A stretch of DNA of 29,618 nt from CALVUP01 sp964422195 (GTDB taxonomy: Bacteria; Bacillota_I; Bacilli_A; RF39; UBA660): contig CAYRAF010000011.1 in NCBI GenBank assembly GCA_964422195.1, positions 1 to 29,618 on the forward strand. The letters run 5' to 3'. The notes below the pieces were generated by a model. The model worked only from the letters and a program-made list of their open reading frames with translations, searched no databases and was not told the DNA's origin. Below, in pieces: positions 26,071 through 29,618 of the stretch (positions are counted from its first letter, which is position 1; each line of letters begins with the position of its first letter). Made by a program: the position numbers and the translations under genes.

Positions 26071-27681
26071 TTAATTATTATTATTTTTAGGAGGATACCA
26101 TTCATTATATGTTACCCAAGTCTCATAATGTTCCATATTCTTAAAAGTATTTTTAGCGTTTTCCTGACTTTCATATACTGGTAATAAAATATTCTTTTTA
26201 AAATTATACTCATCATTATTTAGATAATATGCATTATTCTTATTAGGAATACTTCCCCAATAAAATCTACCAAAATAAGTTAATTTTTCATGATTAGATT
26301 TTGAAGTAATAATTTTGTTAGTCATTTTATGATGAATATGACCATATTCACCATCTGGATTATGAGTTACAATTAAATTCCAATCTTTAGCTTCAATAAT
26401 TTTCTTTAGTTGATCATTAATCTTACTCCAATCCTTTGACCAATCACTCTTTTGACCATTTACCAAATCAGGAAAGCCTAACATCATATAATCATCTTCA
26501 GTAAGAGTCATAACTCTTTTAAATTCATATTCTCTATCTCTTCTTGTAGGCCCACAAGTGATACATACTACCATATATTTATCTTTATATAACTCATGAG
26601 ATCCCCATAATGCCTCATCATCAGGATGTGCAACAATCATAACTTTATTAGCATTTGTAAAAATATTGTTAAGTTTAATTTGCGACGAATTACTATAAGT
26701 ATCTTCTTCACTTATAATATTAAATTTTTGTGATTTAGTATTATTACTATAATAAGTTTGTAAATTTGTACCATTTTTTATACTACCTTGTGCTACATCT
26801 AGGGCTAATCCGTTTGCTCTACTAATAATTGTATAACTTCCATCATTATTACTCTTTATTAAAAATTGTTGATTGACAGAACCTGTATACTTATATAGTT
26901 GTATATTAGTATTCTTTGTTTTTTTACCGCCTTTTAAATCTAAAACATAATTATGATCTCTTTCTGTGGCAATTTTATAATATCCATTAGATAATTGTTG
27001 TATATACCAATATTGATCAATTACTCCATGAAAAGCATTCATTTCAATATTCATACTGTTAGATGCTTTTCTTTTTGCCAATTTCACCATATAATCATCT
27101 TTTAACAAACTTGAAATAGCATATTTACCAGTCTTTATTTTAGAATTTTCTCTTAAATATGTTACTGGCGCAAAAATAAATTTTTCTTTTTTTGATTTAT
27201 TCCATTTATCAACTTGTATATTTGATTTATTCTTTGCTTTACCATTTTTAACACTTAAAGCCAAGTTATTACATTTAGAAATTATATAATAATATCCACC
27301 ACCAGCATCTTTTATAATCCACTGCTGTGCTTTATGACTTTTATATTTAAATAATTGAACATTGGTACCACTTTTTTTCTTTGCATTTTTTACATCTAAC
27401 CCATAATTATCATTTTTAGCACTAGTGATTTTATAATAACCATTATTTAAATAAGTAACTTTCCATTGTTGAGCAGCAGTTTGATTACCATTATATAATT
27501 GAATATTATTATTGTTTTTTACTTTACCTTTATAAATATCAACTGCATATTTATCATTAATTGAACTGTAAATATAATACACTCCATCATTTAACGATCT
27601 AGAAGCAGCATTTACTTCTATATTATTAAACATAATTGTAATTAAAAACACAAAAATCAAATACCTTAATATACTTTTCAT
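26071..27681 (-). CDS. Secreted PIG-L-type deacetylase with two ricin-type beta-trefoil lectin domains
   Basis: The 536-residue protein has a signal peptide (MKSILRYLIF, hydrophobic to about 18, cleavage near VNAA at 23-26). Six lectin subrepeats (28-325) form two beta-trefoils. The C-terminal domain (345-536) is of the PIG-L/LmbE family (PF02585): AHPDDE (351-356) and HNPDGEYGHIHH (440-451), which carry the zinc ligands and the catalytic Asp of the family. These enzymes remove the acetyl group from N-acetylated sugars. The lectin part is clearly paralogous to that of the GH25 lysozyme: both begin NAASRS and share WKVTYLNNGYYKI. TGAGG precedes the ATG. A secreted de-N-acetylase tied to a sugar-binding anchor would act on peptidoglycan or on the decorated wall polymer; the substrate is unknown. 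Confidence 0.9.
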   Translation of the reverse strand: MKSILRYLIFVFLITIMFNNIEVNAASRSLNDGVYYIYSSINDKYAVDIYKGKVKNNNNIQLYNGNQTAAQQWKVTYLNNGYYKITSAKNDNYGLDVKNAKKKSGTNVQLFKYKSHKAQQWIIKDAGGGYYYIISKCNNLALSVKNGKAKNKSNIQVDKWNKSKKEKFIFAPVTYLRENSKIKTGKYAISSLLKDDYMVKLAKRKASNSMNIEMNAFHGVIDQYWYIQQLSNGYYKIATERDHNYVLDLKGGKKTKNTNIQLYKYTGSVNQQFLIKSNNDGSYTIISRANGLALDVAQGSIKNGTNLQTYYSNNTKSQKFNIISEEDTYSNSSQIKLNNIFTNANKVMIVAHPDDEALWGSHELYKDKYMVVCITCGPTRRDREYEFKRVMTLTEDDYMMLGFPDLVNGQKSDWSKDWSKINDQLKKIIEAKDWNLIVTHNPDGEYGHIHHKMTNKIITSKSNHEKLTYFGRFYWGSIPNKNNAYYLNNDEYNFKKNILLPVYESQENAKNTFKNMEHYETWVTYNEWYPPKNNNN

Positions 27682-27700
27682 ATTATTACCTCACAATACA

Positions 27701-27768
27701 TAACACATTATAACACATATTTTTAGGTTATACATAGAAAAATAATTTTTTTGTTTTTTTATGTATAA
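27701..27768 (-). promoter_or_regulatory. Promoter and possible operator of the lectin-deacetylase gene
   Basis: Minus-strand TGTTATAAT (extended -10, TATAAT at 27707-27712). The -10 lies within two direct repeats, TAACACAT on the plus strand at 27701-27708 and 27711-27718, ten bases apart. Farther upstream, TTATACAT (27728-27735) and ATGTATAA (27761-27768) are inverted repeats with the inner arm at the -35 position. The promoter is likely; the operator role is a guess. Confidence 0.45.
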
Positions 27769-27817
27769 TACTGTAATATAAAACATTATTTGTTATTAAT
27801 TAATTGTTTAATCACAT

Positions 27818-27861
27818 AAAAAAAGCGAAAATACTAGTTTTGTCATCATAACACTTTTTTT
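27818..27861 (-). terminator. Terminator of the DUF6056-like gene
   Basis: Minus-strand AAAAAAAGTG (27852-27861) pairs with CGCTTTTTTT (27818-27827) over ten bases with one G-T pair. The loop is 24 bases and contains a smaller A/T pairing. The stem covers the stop codon at 27860-27862. Confidence 0.6.
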
Positions 27862-29329
27862 ATTTTTTATTCAATTTATTCCATTCAACTAAAGGAATAA
27901 ATTGAACTTCTGTATCAGTATCTACATTATAGTATAATTTATATCTTCTTACAAATTCCTCACTACTTGGATTTAATAACCATACAAATCCATCATAAGG
28001 TGTTTTTGGTAGTATTATTACAGAATCATTAATATGCTTTTCTAAATACCTTTGCCTAGATAGATTAACCTTAAATATATATCCATATATTAATATAAAT
28101 ACTAAATACCATATAATTGATATAAATACTATTATTTTCTTTAAATAATTAAGTATATTGATGTTGACATTTTGTAATAACTCATTAAGAATTATTGAGA
28201 TAAATATTATAAAAAAGATATACATTGGATAAAAACATCTACTACCAATGGGTGTTACTATGAATAATGGTGCAGTCATAATAGCAATAGATAAATAAAT
28301 AAATAAGAGTTTAAAAAGAATTTTCTTTTCCTTGAAAATAAATAATAACGATACAAAAATTACAAATAAATATAATAAAGCTAATAATCCTTCAATATAT
28401 ATAGTATATTTAATAAATAAAGACACTCTTAACATTCTAGTTATTATCACATATACTGGAAAAGCTACTAAAATAAATATTAAAGAATCTTTTACTAATT
28501 TACTTAATTTACTTATAACCTTTGTCTTAAATAACAAGATTACTAATACAATACTAATTATAATATTTAAAAACATATTATTAAAAACTAATTCTTTAGA
28601 TATAACATTAAAATAATTTCTTAATGCATTTATAACTGGACTAATAGTGCGATATCCATCATTTCCAGCACTAATAGTGTGATATGCTTTATTTGAAAAC
28701 ATTAATATTGATCCTAGAGTACAACCAATAAAATAAAATAAATTATGTAAATCCAGTTTTTTATATTTAATAAATATAAACACTAAAAAGAAAATAGATA
28801 TAATAAAGCTATATATAGTTATATGTTCAACACATAATGTAGAACAAAATCCTAAAATAAATAATAATGGAACTAATTTATTATCATGTGATTTATATTT
28901 TAAATTTAAAACATCTTTATTAAATAATAAATATATTAAAATTAATAATGTAGGGAAAACATAATTTGTATACCCACTTGTCCATACAACCGCTTGTCTC
29001 AATATTAAATGCGGCGTTGTAATTAATAATAAAAGTATAAAATATTTCATAAAATCATTTTTACTATCAATGATTTTATTAGCAAACATTAAAATCAAAG
29101 TAAGAGTTGTTGATACTACTACAATACGCAACAAATAAAACCTTGTTAATAGTATTACTAATAAATTACCTAACCATCTTCCATTATAATTATTAAAATA
29201 GCAAGCTAAACGTTCCATCCCCATTTTGCTACCCCAAGCCCAATCATCATGTGAATATGGGAATAATGCACAAAGTGCTAAAAATAATATAAAAACAAAA
29301 ATATAAAATATATATTTCTTTTTTTTCAT
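27860..29329 (-). CDS. DUF6056-type multi-pass GT-C-like membrane protein
   Basis: The 489-residue protein has an N-terminal helix, then PYSHDDWAWGSKMG (24-37) and NNYNGRWLGNLL (46-57). About ten further membrane segments follow, and a soluble C-terminal tail of about 60 residues (from KVNLSRQRY). The acidic HDDW in the first outside loop and the NGR(W)xGN motif are features I associate with DUF6056, a group thought to be GT-C glycosyltransferases using polyprenyl-linked sugars. Its substrate is not known. It follows a partly seen gene by 14 bases, with a strong GGAGGAGAT ribosome site that overlaps that gene's stop codon region, so the two form an operon. Presence in this cluster suggests a third route for decorating the surface polymer. 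Confidence 0.7.
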   Translation of the reverse strand: MKKKKYIFYIFVFILFLALCALFPYSHDDWAWGSKMGMERLACYFNNYNGRWLGNLLVILLTRFYLLRIVVVSTTLTLILMFANKIIDSKNDFMKYFILLLLITTPHLILRQAVVWTSGYTNYVFPTLLILIYLLFNKDVLNLKYKSHDNKLVPLLFILGFCSTLCVEHITIYSFIISIFFLVFIFIKYKKLDLHNLFYFIGCTLGSILMFSNKAYHTISAGNDGYRTISPVINALRNYFNVISKELVFNNMFLNIIISIVLVILLFKTKVISKLSKLVKDSLIFILVAFPVYVIITRMLRVSLFIKYTIYIEGLLALLYLFVIFVSLLFIFKEKKILFKLLFIYLSIAIMTAPLFIVTPIGSRCFYPMYIFFIIFISIILNELLQNVNINILNYLKKIIVFISIIWYLVFILIYGYIFKVNLSRQRYLEKHINDSVIILPKTPYDGFVWLLNPSSEEFVRRYKLYYNVDTDTEVQFIPLVEWNKLNKK

Positions 29330-29343
29330 ATATAGATCTCCTC

Positions 29344-29618
29344 CTATCTATTTTTTATCTTTGATTTTATTTTTCTTTCATTACTAAATAATAAATTAGT
29401 TACATCAAAACAATAGTCTATCTTTGTTTGTTTATTACTTATATTAACATTATTAAATACAGCTAATAACATAGCCATTGATTTATGCATTAAATCTTCA
29501 CTCATTTTATTATACTTATTATAATCATCACAAATTTTATACACCTCATTAGTATAGGTATACCTTCCATAAGCATGATTAGTAGAACATAAAGCGCTAA
29601 GTATTTCTAAATATTCAT
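29344..29618 (-). CDS. Unrecognised gene, 3' end only (runs out of window)
   Basis: The minus-strand frame is open from the right edge to TAG at 29344-29346, giving the last 90 or so residues. A GTG at 29542-29544 might look like a start, but the frame stays open upstream to the edge with no nearby ribosome site for it, so the gene very probably extends beyond 29618. The visible part is polar, probably helical, with EYLEILSALCSTNHAYGRYTYT at its beginning and a basic end (KIKSKIKNR). I recognise no domain. It is the upstream partner of the DUF6056-like gene, whose ribosome site starts at its stop codon. A C-terminal region of a glycosyltransferase would fit the context but is not shown by any motif. 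Confidence 0.55.
   Translation of the reverse strand, partial: EYLEILSALCSTNHAYGRYTYTNEVYKICDDYNKYNKMSEDLMHKSMAMLLAVFNNVNISNKQTKIDYCFDVTNLLFSNERKIKSKIKNR

Noticed and set aside
28332..28616. Plus-strand open frame of 94 codons
   Set aside because: Antisense to the DUF6056-like gene; Asn/Ile-rich composition typical of AT-rich shadow frames.
29542..29544. GTG start giving a complete 66-residue protein
   Set aside because: The frame is open beyond it to the window edge and no good ribosome site favours this GTG, so a truncated larger gene is more likely.
1..29618. Mollicute origin suggested by the very low G+C
   Set aside because: TGA acts as a stop and TGG encodes Trp. A teichoic-acid exporter and lysozyme also do not fit wall-less bacteria.

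Overview
The window is about 29.6 kb of very AT-rich DNA (roughly a quarter G+C by eye) from a Gram-positive-type bacterium. TGG encodes Trp (for example the Trp-rich stretch of the TagG-like protein at 15933-16724) and TGA is used as a stop (genes ending at 10109 and 21510), so the code is the standard bacterial one and not the Mycoplasma code. SpoIIM, a TagGH exporter, TarI/TarJ, strong GGAGG-type ribosome sites and short U-tract terminators point to a low-G+C Firmicute, perhaps an uncultured gut Bacilli or Clostridia relative (inference). No transposase, tRNA, rRNA, CRISPR array or prophage gene was seen. Every gene but one is on the minus strand, so transcription runs from high to low coordinates.

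Left edge (1-1165): the start of mnmA (tRNA 2-thiouridylase), a spoIIM-type membrane protein gene, and the only plus-strand gene, a 28-residue one-helix membrane miniprotein. A bidirectional terminator at 1166-1195 separates this housekeeping edge from the surface-polymer region.

Polymer backbone and export (1172-7567 and 11566-19518): a hexapeptide-repeat acyltransferase, a TagB/TarL-like glycerophosphotransferase-family enzyme, two large fusions of a GT2 glycosyltransferase to a TagF-like polyol-phosphate transferase, the CDP-ribitol pair TarJ/TarI, and the TagG/TagH ABC exporter. Together they suggest a ribitol-phosphate-containing wall teichoic acid or teichoic-acid-like capsule. TagO/TagA-type initiation genes are not in the window.

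Decoration: two sets of lipid-carrier-dependent glycosylation genes. The first has a CsbB/GtrB-type GT2 with a YfhO-family GT-C protein (downstream of tagGH) and a separate GtrA. The second has glf (UDP-galactopyranose mutase), a DPM1-like GT2, and a single-chain fusion of GtrA to a GT-C membrane glycosyltransferase. A second YfhO-family protein and a DUF6056-type GT-C protein follow. A Na/Pi-cotransporter-like protein without a PhoU tail sits in the first decoration operon.

Secreted enzymes: a GH25 lysozyme carrying four ricin-type beta-trefoils and a PIG-L-type deacetylase carrying two. Their N-terminal lectin parts are clearly paralogous, which suggests a shared surface anchor on two different wall- or polymer-editing activities.

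The region is split into about nine short transcription units. Several intergenic gaps pack the terminator of one unit against, or interleaved with, the promoter of the next. At the right edge the 3' end of an unrecognised gene runs out of the window.
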